A stretch of 58,089 bases of DNA from Amycolatopsis pithecellobii (lineage in GTDB: Bacteria > Actinomycetota > Actinomycetes > Mycobacteriales > Pseudonocardiaceae): NCBI RefSeq assembly GCF_009707865.1, contig NZ_WMBA01000053.1:1-58089 (forward strand). Direction: 5' to 3'. The first letter of the stretch is position 1; every line of letters begins with the position of its first letter. Below are positions 1 to 7,860 of the stretch, piece after piece. A program made the position numbers and the translations under genes. A model generated the notes under the pieces. The model was not told the origin of the DNA and ran no database searches. It saw only the letters and a program-made list of their open reading frames with translations.

Positions 1-364
1 AGGCGCAGCAGGCTGACCCGCGCGTCCTCCGGCCCGGTGACCGACTCGTCCTGGTTCGGCTCGACGTTCGGCGGCGGTGGGGTCGCGGTGTGGTCGTGCT
101 CGAAGTCGGGCTCGCGATCGGCCTGATCCTGCTCGCGATCGACAAGTCCTTGCTGTACGTGGGCATCGGGATCACCGCCGCGGCGCTGGTGATCGCGCTC
201 CTTCGCTGGCGTGGCAAGTGGTTCACCGAGTGGTTCGGGCTGACCCTGCGCTACCTGTTCCGCTCGCACGACCACACCGCGACCCCACCGCCGCCGAACG
301 TCGAGCCGAACCAGGACGAGTCGGTCACCGGGCCGGAGGACGCGCGGGTCAGCCTGCTGCGCCT
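1..364. repeat. 99-bp perfect inverted repeat at the window edge (fold-back)
   Basis: Bases 1-99 are the exact reverse complement of bases 266-364, base for base, with a 166-base spacer. The right arm lies inside the eccE reading frame (linker after the second membrane helix), so it is the native copy. The left arm replaces the sequence that should encode the eccE start. The identity ends abruptly between bases 99 and 100. A perfect coding-sequence palindrome at the very edge is typical of a fold-back chimera at a contig end, but a real inverted duplication cannot be excluded from sequence alone. Confidence 0.95.
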
Positions 365-1253
365 GGTGGTGCCGGATCTGGTGGTGGCGCACGGCACCGA
401 TCACGAGCGCCAGCAGGTGGGCCTGGCCTGGCATGACGGCACCTGGACGGCCGTGCTGCTGGTCGAGCCGGCCCCGGCGCTGATCACCCAGGCGGGTGGC
501 GCGCCGAGCCTGCCGCTGTCCGCGCTCGCGCCGTGCCTCGAAGACCGCGGCGTGGTGCTCGACTCCATTCAGGCGATCTGGCACACCTACCCCGGCAGCG
601 CGGCGCTGCCGTCGGAATCGCCCGCACTCACCTCGTACATGGAGGTGCTGGGCCCGCTGCCCGCGGCCGCCCGGCGCACGACCTGGGTGGCGATCCGGCT
701 CGACCCGCGGCGCTGCCCCGCGGCGGTGCGGGAACGTGGTGGCGGCGTCGTCGGCGCACACCGGGCGTTGATCGGCGCGCTCTCCCGGGTGCGCAATGCG
801 CTGGAATCACGCGGGGTGCCGACCCGCCCGCTGGATCCTGACGAGCTGTTGCGCGCCGGGATTTCCGCGGCCGAGTTGACCGCGGTCGCCGGCAGCGAGG
901 GCCGGATCGCGTTGCGCGAGCACTGGACGAGCGCGACGGCGGCGGGGATCGGCCACGCCAGCTACGCGATCACCGGCTGGCCGAAGGGCAAGATCACGAA
1001 CAGCCTCAACGCGCTCACCAGCGTACGGGCGTTGTCGGCGACCGTGGCGCTGTCGATCTCGCCGTCCGACGACGAGGGGCAGATCGGGCTGCGCGGTGTG
1101 GTCCGGATGAGCGCACGCAATCCGCGCGAGCTCGACGCCGCCGACAGCCGTCTGTCCACTTTGGCCGGACGGGTCGGCGTGTCGCTGATTCCGTTGCGGG
1201 GCCTGCAAATCGAGGGTCTGGCCGCGACTCTCCCGATGGGAGGCACGGCATGA
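90..1253 (+). CDS. eccE: Type VII secretion protein EccE, 5' end missing
   Basis: EccE is a membrane subunit of the ESX (type VII) secretion complex, sitting at the periphery of the EccB-C-D-E core. The visible protein has two hydrophobic helices at about residues 4-18 and 21-40, then an Arg-rich step (RWRGKWFTEW) and a soluble domain of about 330 residues, which fits the EccE family. The GTG at 90 is the first in-frame start, but its first codons come from the inverted-repeat arm, so the true N-terminus lies outside the window and residues before about LEVGLAIG are not trustworthy. The stop overlaps the next start (ATGA), so the two genes are translationally coupled. The rest of the ESX locus is presumably upstream of the window. 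Confidence 0.8.
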   Translation: MVVLEVGLAIGLILLAIDKSLLYVGIGITAAALVIALLRWRGKWFTEWFGLTLRYLFRSHDHTATPPPPNVEPNQDESVTGPEDARVSLLRLVVPDLVVAHGTDHERQQVGLAWHDGTWTAVLLVEPAPALITQAGGAPSLPLSALAPCLEDRGVVLDSIQAIWHTYPGSAALPSESPALTSYMEVLGPLPAAARRTTWVAIRLDPRRCPAAVRERGGGVVGAHRALIGALSRVRNALESRGVPTRPLDPDELLRAGISAAELTAVAGSEGRIALREHWTSATAAGIGHASYAITGWPKGKITNSLNALTSVRALSATVALSISPSDDEGQIGLRGVVRMSARNPRELDAADSRLSTLAGRVGVSLIPLRGLQIEGLAATLPMGGTA

Positions 1254-1972
1254 GCCTCAGGCTGCGTGATCCGGGACGGAACAACGGTGTCGCGCCGGAG
1301 TTCACTGTGGACCCGAAACTGCTCGACGCGATCAGCCCGTCCGGCGATCGCGGCGGCATCGTCGTGGGCTCCGGGCTGAACGGCGAACCGTTGACGATCT
1401 CGGCACTGCGGGCGACGCCAACGCGGATCGTGCTCGTCGGTGGTCTATACCTTGCCCGGCAGGTGTCGCTGCGTGCCATGGCGGTCGGCGCCTGGGTGGT
1501 CATCGCGACCGGTCGGCCGGCAGCGTGGCAGGTACTGCCACAGGCCGCGGGCAGCGGATCGAACGGAGGACCGTCGCCCCTGGTGCAGATCCGCCGGCTG
1601 GCACCGGTCGAACTGCCCCGGCCATCGGAGGACGCGCCGCTGCTCGTGGTGACCGATGGCGGGCCGACCCCGCAGGACCTGTTCCCGCCGCGCTCGCCGT
1701 GGCAGACGACGGTGTACGTGCTGCCGTACCTGCACCCGCAGGCAGCCACCATCGCGAACGCCGCGGACATCGTCCTGATGCAGCGGCTGCCGGTCGGCCA
1801 GTCCGAGCTGGCGGCGCGGATCTGGCGGCTGCCACCGCAGATGATGCGCCAGCTGACCACCCTCAAGGACGATCAGGTCGTGGCGCTGGGCGCCAACCTG
1901 TGGCGCCCGCTCCGCCTGGTCACCACCCAACAGGAACAACACCTACTCGGCCCCGTCCGCCGCGGCGACTAA
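1250..1972 (+). CDS. Unknown protein coupled to eccE
   Basis: A 240-residue soluble protein with no signal peptide or membrane helix. I do not recognise a named domain. It has an alternating hydrophobic-strand pattern (RIVLVGGLYLARQ, AWVVIATGR, LLVVTDGG, TTVYVLPYL), suggesting an alpha/beta fold. Its ATG overlaps the eccE stop by four bases, so it is probably made together with EccE and may work in or regulate the same secretion apparatus; that is inference from position. It is the last gene on the plus strand before a 22-bp tandem array starting 11 bases after its stop. Confidence 0.75.
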   Translation: MSLRLRDPGRNNGVAPEFTVDPKLLDAISPSGDRGGIVVGSGLNGEPLTISALRATPTRIVLVGGLYLARQVSLRAMAVGAWVVIATGRPAAWQVLPQAAGSGSNGGPSPLVQIRRLAPVELPRPSEDAPLLVVTDGGPTPQDLFPPRSPWQTTVYVLPYLHPQAATIANAADIVLMQRLPVGQSELAARIWRLPPQMMRQLTTLKDDQVVALGANLWRPLRLVTTQQEQHLLGPVRRGD

Positions 1973-1982
1973 CCCCCACCCG

Positions 1983-2140
1983 CGCGAGTTGAGCGTTGGG
2001 CCCTCGCGAGTTGCGCGTTCCCGTCGCGCGAGTTGCGCGTTCCCGTCGCGCGAGTTGAGCGTTCCCGTCGCGCGAGTTGAGCGTTCCCGTCGCGCGAGTT
2101 GAGCGGTCCGGTCGCGCGAGTTGAGCGTTCCGGTCGCGCG
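1983..2140 (+). repeat. Tandem array of 22-bp direct repeats (7 units plus a partial)
   Basis: Units begin CGCGAGTTG at 1983, 2005, 2027, 2049, 2071, 2093 and 2115, exactly 22 bases apart, with a degenerate eighth at 2137. The consensus is GAGTTG(A/C)GCGTT followed by a CCCGTCGCGC-like linker. There are no spacers, so this is not a CRISPR. The period is about two helical turns and not a multiple of three, and no gene runs through it. It sits directly upstream of the gene starting at 2223. A related array in the opposite orientation lies at the other end of that gene (3124-3211). Confidence 0.95.
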
Positions 2141-2142
2141 GT

Positions 2143-2170
2143 TTATCCACATCGGTGTTGGTTGTCCACA
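2143..2170 (+). promoter_or_regulatory. Two DnaA-box-like nonamers
   Basis: TTATCCACA (2143-2151) and TTGTCCACA (2162-2170) lie in the same orientation, 19 bases apart, just after the 22-bp repeats. The first matches the general DnaA-box consensus TTATNCACA and the second matches the form favoured in high-GC actinobacteria. Whether DnaA binds here is not known. There is no AT-rich unwinding region or rep gene beside them, so a replication origin is not claimed. Confidence 0.5.
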
Positions 2171-2222
2171 GATTCGCGGATGTCACGTGCATGCCGTGCG
2201 TCCGGCCACCAAAGTCGGAGGC

Positions 2223-3122
2223 ATGGTCGCGTTACCCGAAGGGCTGCACGGCGCCTACACCCGCACCGAAATACGTCGCGTGCTCAGCCCGCACGCGCTT
2301 CGCGTCGCCCTCGCGAATCGTCGGCTCACCGTGTTCTCGAAGGACATCGTGATCGACTCGAAACGGCTCGCGGAGTTTCATACCCGAGCTGCGGCCGCCC
2401 TGCTCTTCGCGGGGCCGCACGCGGTTCTCAGCGGCGAGAGTGCGCTGGCGCTACACGGGTGCTCGGCGGCCCGCACCGCACCTATCCACGTGACCCTGCC
2501 GTACTTCCGCCGAGGCCGTGATCACACCGGAGTGCTGATCCATCACGGATCCGTGGACGCACAGGACATCACCGAGCTCCACGGGCTGCGAGTACACGCG
2601 CTCGACATGGCGCTCGCCCAGGTGCTGTGCCGGGCCGATCGCCGCACGGCAATCGCCTGTGCGGACCAAGCTCTGGCGCTGCTGCCGGCCATCGAGCGGG
2701 CCGAGTGCCGCGCTTGGACCGAGGAACGGATCCGCAACCGGCGAGATCCTCGAGGACGGCAACAAGGCTTGGCGTTGCTGGACCTCGCGACGGGACTCGC
2801 CGAGTCGCCGATGGAGAGCTCGATACTGCTGGCGATCGTCGATGCCGGCCTGCCGGCTCCCATACCGCAGTATGTGATCACCGATCTGGACGGTCGCGAC
2901 GTCTACCGGCTCGACTTCGCATGGCATGAGCTGCGGATCGGTGGAGAGTACGACGGCTACGAGGCACACAAGAACCGGAAAACGCGCGACGCCGCCCGAG
3001 ACGAAGATCTGCGTCGACGCGGCTGGCTGATCATTCGTGCCGACGTCGATGATCTGAAAGATCCGAGCCGGCTCATCGCGGACATCAGGGCGGCATTTCG
3101 GCACCGCGGGCTTCCGGCGTGA
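2223..3122 (+). CDS. AbiEi/DUF559-like protein (possible antitoxin or nuclease-fold)
   Basis: A 299-residue protein resembling actinobacterial proteins annotated as type IV toxin-antitoxin AbiEi-family antitoxins or DUF559 proteins. The N-terminal third looks like a DNA-binding module. The C-terminal part (RLDFAW, then GGEYDGYEAH, then RRGWLIIRAD) matches the Vsr/DUF559 restriction-nuclease-like fold. ATG 2223 is chosen because it follows GGAGG closely; an in-frame GTG at 2187 is an alternative. No AbiEii-type toxin gene is adjacent, so it is an orphan. It is isolated between two repeat arrays and unrelated to the surrounding core genes, suggesting an acquired element. Function is inferred only. 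Confidence 0.7.
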   Translation: MVALPEGLHGAYTRTEIRRVLSPHALRVALANRRLTVFSKDIVIDSKRLAEFHTRAAAALLFAGPHAVLSGESALALHGCSAARTAPIHVTLPYFRRGRDHTGVLIHHGSVDAQDITELHGLRVHALDMALAQVLCRADRRTAIACADQALALLPAIERAECRAWTEERIRNRRDPRGRQQGLALLDLATGLAESPMESSILLAIVDAGLPAPIPQYVITDLDGRDVYRLDFAWHELRIGGEYDGYEAHKNRKTRDAARDEDLRRRGWLIIRADVDDLKDPSRLIADIRAAFRHRGLPA

Positions 3123-3123
3123 C

Positions 3124-3211
3124 ACACGCAACGCGCAACTCGGCCACACGCAACGCGCAACTCGGCCACACGGAACGCGCGACTCGGCCACGCGGAACGT
3201 GCGACTCGCGG
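3124..3211 (-). repeat. Second 22-bp repeat array, opposite orientation
   Basis: Units begin at 3124, 3146, 3168 and 3190 (the last degenerate). Read on the minus strand they contain GAGTTGCGCGTT, the same 12-base core as the 1983-2140 array, but with a different 10-base linker (GCGTGTGGCC or close). The array fills the space between the stop codons of the converging gene ending at 3122 and truA ending at 3212. With the first array it makes an inverted pair flanking the 2223-3122 gene. Confidence 0.9.
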
Positions 3212-4069
3212 TTAGGGGGGGTTGCGGATGGCGCGGGTTTGGTCGGCGCGGGACGCGAGTTCTTCGTCCGGGGGGTAGTCGACGGCCACGAGAGTCAAGG
3301 CGTGCGGCGGTGCGACAGCGCTGTCCCGGATCCGGCTGCGCAACACCGAAACGGGCCAATCGGGTGGACGGCGGCCGTCGCCGACCATGAGCACGGCCCC
3401 GACGAGGCTGCGGACCATCGAATGGCAGAAGGCGTCGGCGGAAACCTGCGCCTCGACGAGATGCGTGTCCAACCGGCGCCAGGTGAACCGCTGCAGCTCG
3501 CGGATCGTCGTGCTGCCCTCACGTTGCTTGCAGAACGCCGCGAAATCCCGCAGCCCCAGCAACATCCCGGACGCCTCGTTCAGCGCGTCCACCGACAGCG
3601 TCCGGCCCCATGCGAGAGTGTCCCGTCGTAGCAACGGATCCACGCCCCACGGCGCGTCCGAAACGCGGTACCGGTAGTGGCGCCGCACAGCGGAAAATCG
3701 TGCATCGAAACCCGAGGGCGCCACGCGTGCCGACAACACCCGCACATCCCCCGGCAGGTACCGGTTCCACCGGTGACACATGCGCGCCAGATCGGGAATC
3801 CCGTGCTCGTCCACCGCGAGCCGCCCGGTGGCCGTCCGCAACGGCACCACGTCGACATGCACGACCTGGCCGGACGCGTGCACCCCGGCATCGGTCCGGC
3901 CCGCCACCACGACAGACCGCGGCACCGACTCCCCCGGCGGCTGCTTGGCCAGCGCCTCTTCGAGCAGTCCCTGCACCGTGCGGCGCCCGGGCTGCCGGGC
4001 CCAGCCGGAGAAATCTGTGCCGTCGTAGCTGAGGTCAAGGCGCAGACGAACGAGCCCGCCCTCCCTCAC
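3212..4069 (-). CDS. truA: tRNA pseudouridine synthase A
   Basis: TruA converts uridine to pseudouridine at positions 38-40 of the tRNA anticodon arm. The 285-residue protein carries the family catalytic motif GRTDAGVHA, with the nucleophilic aspartate at about residue 60, and the N-terminal [16 protein letters not shown] segment. It follows rplQ in the alpha operon, as in many actinobacteria. The start is uncertain: the only good candidate is GTG at 4069, which lacks a clear ribosome-binding site and lies in the tip of a strong hairpin (4049-4087). Conserved sequence begins at residue 7-8 (VRLRLDL). The 3' end meets the 22-bp repeat array. Confidence 0.95.
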   Translation of the reverse strand: MREGGLVRLRLDLSYDGTDFSGWARQPGRRTVQGLLEEALAKQPPGESVPRSVVVAGRTDAGVHASGQVVHVDVVPLRTATGRLAVDEHGIPDLARMCHRWNRYLPGDVRVLSARVAPSGFDARFSAVRRHYRYRVSDAPWGVDPLLRRDTLAWGRTLSVDALNEASGMLLGLRDFAAFCKQREGSTTIRELQRFTWRRLDTHLVEAQVSADAFCHSMVRSLVGAVLMVGDGRRPPDWPVSVLRSRIRDSAVAPPHALTLVAVDYPPDEELASRADQTRAIRNPP

Positions 4070-4087
4070 GGGAGAAGCGGGCTCGTT
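4049..4087 (-). terminator. Hairpin between rplQ and truA covering the truA start
   Basis: Arms 4049-4059 and 4077-4087 form an 11-bp perfect stem. Inside it, 4061-4065 and 4070-4074 form a second 5-bp stem with a four-base loop that contains the truA GTG. No T-rich tail follows on the minus strand. It could be a terminator or attenuator for rplQ, or a structure that limits truA translation. Confidence 0.6.
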
Positions 4088-4107
4088 GCCTGGACCGGAA
4101 TCCGCCG

Positions 4108-4680
4108 TCAGGATTCGTCCTTTTTGGACTCAGTGGCAGGGGTTTCCTCAGCGGCACCCTCAGCGGGCTCCGCGGTGGCTTCGGTGGTCGCCGAGACCGG
4201 AGCCTCCGCGTCCTGATCCGGGGTCTCCTCGGCGGGAGCCTCGGGAGCCTCGGTAACCTCAGCCTTCGCCTCGTCCTTGGCGAACCGGGTGTTGCGCGCC
4301 TTCTCGGCCTCCGCGGTCACGGTCTTCTCGGACACCAGCTCGATGACCGCCATGGGGGCGTTGTCGCCCTTGCGCGGGATCGTCTTGGTGATCCGGACGT
4401 ACCCGCCCGGACGGTCCTCGAAGAACGGGCCGATCTCCGCGATCAGCTTGTGCACCACGTCCTTGTCGCGGATGACCCGCTGGATCTGGCGCCGGTTGTG
4501 CAGGTCGCCCCGCTTCGCCTTGGTGATCAGCTTCTCGGCGAGCGGACGGACCCGGCGGGCCTTGGCCTCGGTGGTGGTGATCTTGCCGTGCTCGAACAGC
4601 GATGTGGCCAGGTTCGCCAGAATCAACCGCTCGTGCGCAGGCGATCCACCGAGACGGGGGCCCTTCGTGGGGGTGGGCAT
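4108..4680 (-). CDS. rplQ: 50S ribosomal protein L17 with acidic C-terminal extension
   Basis: L17 belongs to the large subunit near the exit tunnel. Residues 1-120 match the family ([38 protein letters not shown]). Residues from about 128 to 190 are an Ala/Glu/Pro/Thr-rich tail ([11 protein letters not shown] and similar) not found in the roughly 120-residue core family, though such tails are common in actinobacterial L17. The gene lies 47 bases after rpoA, the usual place at the end of the alpha operon. The ATG has a GAGGAG site just upstream. Confidence 0.97.
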   Translation of the reverse strand: MPTPTKGPRLGGSPAHERLILANLATSLFEHGKITTTEAKARRVRPLAEKLITKAKRGDLHNRRQIQRVIRDKDVVHKLIAEIGPFFEDRPGGYVRITKTIPRKGDNAPMAVIELVSEKTVTAEAEKARNTRFAKDEAKAEVTEAPEAPAEETPDQDAEAPVSATTEATAEPAEGAAEETPATESKKDES

Positions 4681-4727
4681 TGCTTCTCCTCGTTCAGCTT
4701 CACAGCTGACGGCAGCTCAGGAGCCGC

Positions 4728-5789
4728 CTACAGCTGCTCCGTCTCTGCGTAGTCCTGGCCGTCGTCGTGGCCAGCATCGGAAATCCCGTCGACGCTGTCG
4801 GACCAGCCTTCGCCGTCGTAACTGGCGGCGGCGGCCGTCGGGTCGAACCCGGGCGGGCTGTCCTTGAGCGACAGGCCCAGACCCACCAGCTTCAGCTTGA
4901 CCTCGTCGATCGACTTGGCGCCGAAGTTGCGGATGTCGAGCAGGTCCGCCTCGCTGCGCGAGACGAGCTCGCCCACCGTGTGGATACCTTCGCGCTTGAG
5001 GCAGTTGTACGACCGGACCGTCAGGTCCAGGTCCTCGATCGGCATCGCGTAGGCGGCGATGGTGTCCGCCTCCTGCGGCGACGGGCCGATCTCGATGCCC
5101 TCGGCGTCGACGTTCAGCTCGCGGGCGAGACCGAACAGCTCCACCAACGTCTTACCGGCCGACGCCACCGCGTCCCGGGGCGTGATCGACGGCTTGGTCT
5201 CCACGTCCAGGATCAGCTTGTCGAAGTCGGTGCGCTGCTCGACACGGGTCGCCTCGACCTTGTACGTCACCTTGAGCACCGGCGAGTAGATCGAGTCCAC
5301 CGGGATCCGGCCGATCTCGGCACCGGCCTGCTTGTTCTGCAGGGCAGGCACGTACCCGCGGCCGCGCTCGACCACGAGCTCGATCTCGAGCTTGCCCTTG
5401 CCGTTCAGCGAGGCGATGTGCAGATCCGGGTTGTGCACCGTGACACCCGCCGGCGGCACGATGTCCGCCGCGGTGACCTCACCGGGGCCCTGCTTGCGCA
5501 GGTACATGGTGACCGGCTCGTCTTCCTCGGAGGAGACGACCAGTTCCTTGAGGTTCAGGATGATGTCGGTGACGTCTTCCTTCACCCCGGGGACGGTGGT
5601 GAACTCGTGCAGCACCCCGTCGATGCGGATGCTCGTGACCGCCGCGCCCGGGATGGACGACAGCAGCGTGCGCCGCAACGAGTTGCCGAGGGTGTAGCCG
5701 AAGCCCGGCTCCAGCGGCTCGATGGTGAACCGGGACCTGGTCTCGTTGATCGGCTCCTCGCCGAGGGCCGGTCGCTGTGAAATCAGCAC
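4728..5789 (-). CDS. rpoA: RNA polymerase alpha subunit
   Basis: Alpha dimerises to start RNA polymerase assembly and its C-terminal domain contacts promoter DNA and activators. The N-terminal domain has [20 protein letters not shown] and the C-terminal domain ends the core with [13 protein letters not shown], followed by an acidic tail ([12 protein letters not shown]). The start is set at GTG 5789 ([12 protein letters not shown]), which matches the family and has GGAAAGGA nine bases upstream. A longer in-frame ATG at 5822 would add 11 unlike residues. The protein is 353 residues. The 91-base gap from rpsD contains a 7-bp GC hairpin (5850-5856 with 5864-5870). Confidence 0.97.
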   Translation of the reverse strand: MLISQRPALGEEPINETRSRFTIEPLEPGFGYTLGNSLRRTLLSSIPGAAVTSIRIDGVLHEFTTVPGVKEDVTDIILNLKELVVSSEEDEPVTMYLRKQGPGEVTAADIVPPAGVTVHNPDLHIASLNGKGKLEIELVVERGRGYVPALQNKQAGAEIGRIPVDSIYSPVLKVTYKVEATRVEQRTDFDKLILDVETKPSITPRDAVASAGKTLVELFGLARELNVDAEGIEIGPSPQEADTIAAYAMPIEDLDLTVRSYNCLKREGIHTVGELVSRSEADLLDIRNFGAKSIDEVKLKLVGLGLSLKDSPPGFDPTAAAASYDGEGWSDSVDGISDAGHDDGQDYAETEQL

Positions 5790-5880
5790 TTTCTTGTTTC
5801 CTTTCCTGCCGGCGCCCGCCATATGACGCCGAAAGGGGTGGCGAAGCGACGGCGCGCATGGGACGCGCCGCCGCCATTGA

Positions 5881-6486
5881 TCACTTCGAGTAGAACTCGA
5901 CGATCAGCTGTTCCTGCACCGGAACCTCGATCTGGGCGCGCTCGGGGAGCTGGTGCACCAGGACACGGAGGTTGGACGGCACGACCTGCAGCCAGGCCGG
6001 GATCGGCCGGTCGCCGAAGGCTTCCTTGGCGGCGACGAAGGGCAGCGACTGCAGCGACTTGGGCCGCACGTCGATGATGTCCCACTTCTCGACCTGGTAG
6101 CTGGGGATATTCACCTTGACGCCGTTGACCAGGAAGTGGCCGTGGCTGACCAGCTGCCGGGCCTGCCGGCGGGTGCGTGCGATACCTGCCCGGTAGATCA
6201 CGTTGTCCAACCGGGACTCGAGGATCTGCAGCAGGTTCTCACCGGTCTTGCCGGTGCGGCGCGCGGCTTCTTTGTAGTAGCGGCTGAACTGCCGCTCCAG
6301 GATGCCGTAGGTGTGCCGGGCCTTCTGCTTCTCCTGCAACTGCAGCAGGTATTCGCTCTCCTTGACCCGGCCGCGGCCGTGCTGGCCGGGCGGGTAGGGG
6401 CGACGCTCGAAAGCCTGGTCGCCGCCGATGAGATCGACCTTGAGACGCCGCGAGATACGAGTCGCGGGGCCGGTGTAGCGAGCCAT
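5881..6486 (-). CDS. rpsD: 30S ribosomal protein S4
   Basis: S4 is a primary 16S rRNA binder that nucleates small-subunit assembly. In E. coli it also represses its own operon. The 201-residue protein has the S4 RNA-binding domain at about 90-155 ([27 protein letters not shown]). The N-terminus ([15 protein letters not shown]) has no cysteines, so this is the zinc-free form. It lies 23 bases after rpsK, the normal order. The ATG is preceded by GGGGAGGAG. Confidence 0.98.
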   Translation of the reverse strand: MARYTGPATRISRRLKVDLIGGDQAFERRPYPPGQHGRGRVKESEYLLQLQEKQKARHTYGILERQFSRYYKEAARRTGKTGENLLQILESRLDNVIYRAGIARTRRQARQLVSHGHFLVNGVKVNIPSYQVEKWDIIDVRPKSLQSLPFVAAKEAFGDRPIPAWLQVVPSNLRVLVHQLPERAQIEVPVQEQLIVEFYSK

Positions 6487-6509
6487 GTGTTCTTACTCCT
6501 CCCCGTTCC

Positions 6510-6914
6510 TCAGACCCGGCGCCGCTTGGGCGGGCGGCAACCGTTGTGCGGCTGCGGGGTCACGTCCTGGATGGTGCCGACCTCGAGACCGGCGGCCTGC
6601 AGCGAGCGGATCGCCGTCTCCCGGCCGGAACCGGGACCCTTGACGAACACGTCGACCTTCTTCATGCCGTGCTCGGCTGCCTTGCGGGCGGCGTTCTCGG
6701 CCGCCATCTGCGCGGCGAACGGGGTGGACTTACGCGAGCCCTTGAACCCGACGTGGCCGGAGGAGGCCCACGCGATCACCGCACCGGTCGGGTCGGTGAT
6801 CGACACGATGGTGTTGTTGAACGTGCTCTTGATGTGCGCGTGGCCGTGGGCCACGTTCTTCTTTTCCTTCCGCCGGACCTTCTTGGCCCCGGCGGTACGA
6901 GCCTTGGGTGGCAT
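6510..6914 (-). CDS. rpsK: 30S ribosomal protein S11
   Basis: S11 lines the mRNA exit channel (E-site side) of the small subunit. The 134-residue protein has the family core [20 protein letters not shown] and the C-terminal [16 protein letters not shown]. The N-terminal 19 residues are Lys/Arg-rich. A GAGGAG site precedes the ATG. It does not directly follow rpsM: a putative 65-codon gene lies between, ending 19 bases upstream. Confidence 0.98.
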   Translation of the reverse strand: MPPKARTAGAKKVRRKEKKNVAHGHAHIKSTFNNTIVSITDPTGAVIAWASSGHVGFKGSRKSTPFAAQMAAENAARKAAEHGMKKVDVFVKGPGSGRETAIRSLQAAGLEVGTIQDVTPQPHNGCRPPKRRRV

Positions 6915-6933
6915 GTGGGGGTGCTTCTCCTCG

Positions 6934-7131
6934 TTAGCGCGAGTTGTCGGTTCGCTCGGCAGCAGCGGCGATGCGCGCTTCCTGCTGGCCGCGCCGGATC
7001 ACGGAACCGGCGTCGGTGTACAGGTCACGCAGCGCCATCGGGCGGGCGTAGAGAGCCTTCGGCGATACGCACGACGTGCGGGAAAGGCGCTGACCGCCGA
7101 GCCGCACGACCTTCTTGCCCTGGACGCTCAC
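6934..7131 (-). CDS. Putative 65-residue protein between rpsM and rpsK
   Basis: The gap between S13 and S11 is 213 bases, unusually long for this operon, and is filled by an open frame from GTG 7131, which overlaps the rpsM stop as GTGA, to TAA at 6934. Third codon positions are about 85% G/C (about 55 of 65 by my count), well above positions 1 and 2, as in genuine genes here. The product is basic, with a [13 protein letters not shown] start and an Arg/Ala-rich helical C-terminus ([17 protein letters not shown]). I recognise no family. Stop-start overlap and spacing suggest coupled translation with S13. It could still be a decayed or chance frame. Confidence 0.55.
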   Translation of the reverse strand: MSVQGKKVVRLGGQRLSRTSCVSPKALYARPMALRDLYTDAGSVIRRGQQEARIAAAAERTDNSR

Positions 7132-7508
7132 TTCTTGCCAGCCTTCTTCTTGCCGGCGACCGTCTTCTTCGGCCCCTTGCGGGTACGGGCGTTGGTCTTG
7201 GTGCGCTGACCGCGGACGGGAAGCCCGCGCCGCCACCGCAGCCCCTGGTAGGTGCCGATCTCGATCTTGCGCCGGATGTCGGCGTTCACCTCGCGGCGGA
7301 GGTCACCCTCGACCTTGAAGTTCTCTTCGATGTAGTCACGCAGCTTGACGAGGTCGTCGTCGGACAGGTCCCGCACCCGGGTGTCCGGGTTCAGGGCCGA
7401 AGCCGCGATGAGCTCCTTCGAGCGGGTACGGCCGATGCCGTAGATGTAGGTCAGCGCGATCTCCAACCGCTTCTCGCGGGGGAGGTCTACGCCGGCGAGT
7501 CGTGCCAT
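7128..7508 (-). CDS. rpsM: 30S ribosomal protein S13
   Basis: S13 sits in the head of the small subunit and bridges to L5 and the P-site tRNA. The 126-residue protein shows the family start [20 protein letters not shown], the [13 protein letters not shown] helix-two-turn-helix region, and the basic tail [20 protein letters not shown]. The Lys-rich end ([15 protein letters not shown]) is usual. It follows rpmJ after an unusually long 205-base gap (7509-7713). Confidence 0.98.
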   Translation of the reverse strand: MARLAGVDLPREKRLEIALTYIYGIGRTRSKELIAASALNPDTRVRDLSDDDLVKLRDYIEENFKVEGDLRREVNADIRRKIEIGTYQGLRWRRGLPVRGQRTKTNARTRKGPKKTVAGKKKAGKK

Positions 7509-7713
7509 GTCGGCTGTTACTCCTTCGTGGTGTCTTCTCGCTCCAGGTGTGCTCCCCGTCCGGTCCCGGGACCGACTCGCTGTCGTGCCAACCGCTTTCG
7601 CGGGTGGTGTCCCGGCCCCGGCCTGGAGTCCGGGGGTGTGCCGTGCCGCTGGTGCGGCCCGGCAGGTACGGGGAGGTTGTCTTCGCTGTCAATCCGCTCC
7701 GCGGAGTGCGCGA
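7509..7713 (-). promoter_or_regulatory. Long rpmJ-rpsM spacer, possible leader
   Basis: This 205-base spacer in a tight operon shows no convincing coding frame. It contains a GGTCCCGGGACC palindrome (about 7562-7573) and other GC-rich inverted segments. In E. coli the S4 repressor site lies just before rpsM. This spacer is in the equivalent place and could hold a regulatory structure or internal promoter, but I cannot show that. Confidence 0.3.
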
Positions 7714-7827
7714 TCAGCCCTGACGCTGCTTGTGACGCAGGTTCTCGCAGATCACCATGATCCGGCCGTGACGGCGGATCACCTTGCACTTGTCGCAGAT
7801 CTTCTTGACGCTCGGCTGAACCTTCAC
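7714..7827 (-). CDS. rpmJ: 50S ribosomal protein L36, zinc form
   Basis: L36 is the smallest large-subunit protein and stabilises 23S rRNA near the GTPase-associated region. The 37-residue product starts [19 protein letters not shown] and keeps the zinc ligands Cys11, Cys14, Cys27 and His32, so it is the C+ form that needs zinc. The start is GTG 7827, preceded by AGGAG. It lies between infA (33 bases upstream) and rpsM, the standard alpha-operon position. Confidence 0.97.
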   Translation of the reverse strand: MKVQPSVKKICDKCKVIRRHGRIMVICENLRHKQRQG

Positions 7828-7860
7828 GTCTCCTGCTTCCTTATGCGTTGCTCACCGTCA

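Noticed and set aside
2143..2170. Chromosomal or plasmid replication origin
   Set aside because: Two DnaA-like nonamers and repeats alone are not enough. There is no dnaA, rep gene or AT-rich unwinding element nearby.
1983..3211. CRISPR array
   Set aside because: The repeats are contiguous with a fixed 22-bp period and no variable spacers, and no cas gene is present.
7517..7789. Coding sequence in the rpmJ-rpsM gap
   Set aside because: Unlike the rpsM-rpsK gap, this frame has weak third-position bias and reads as mixed Pro/Arg/Gly over part of rpmJ.
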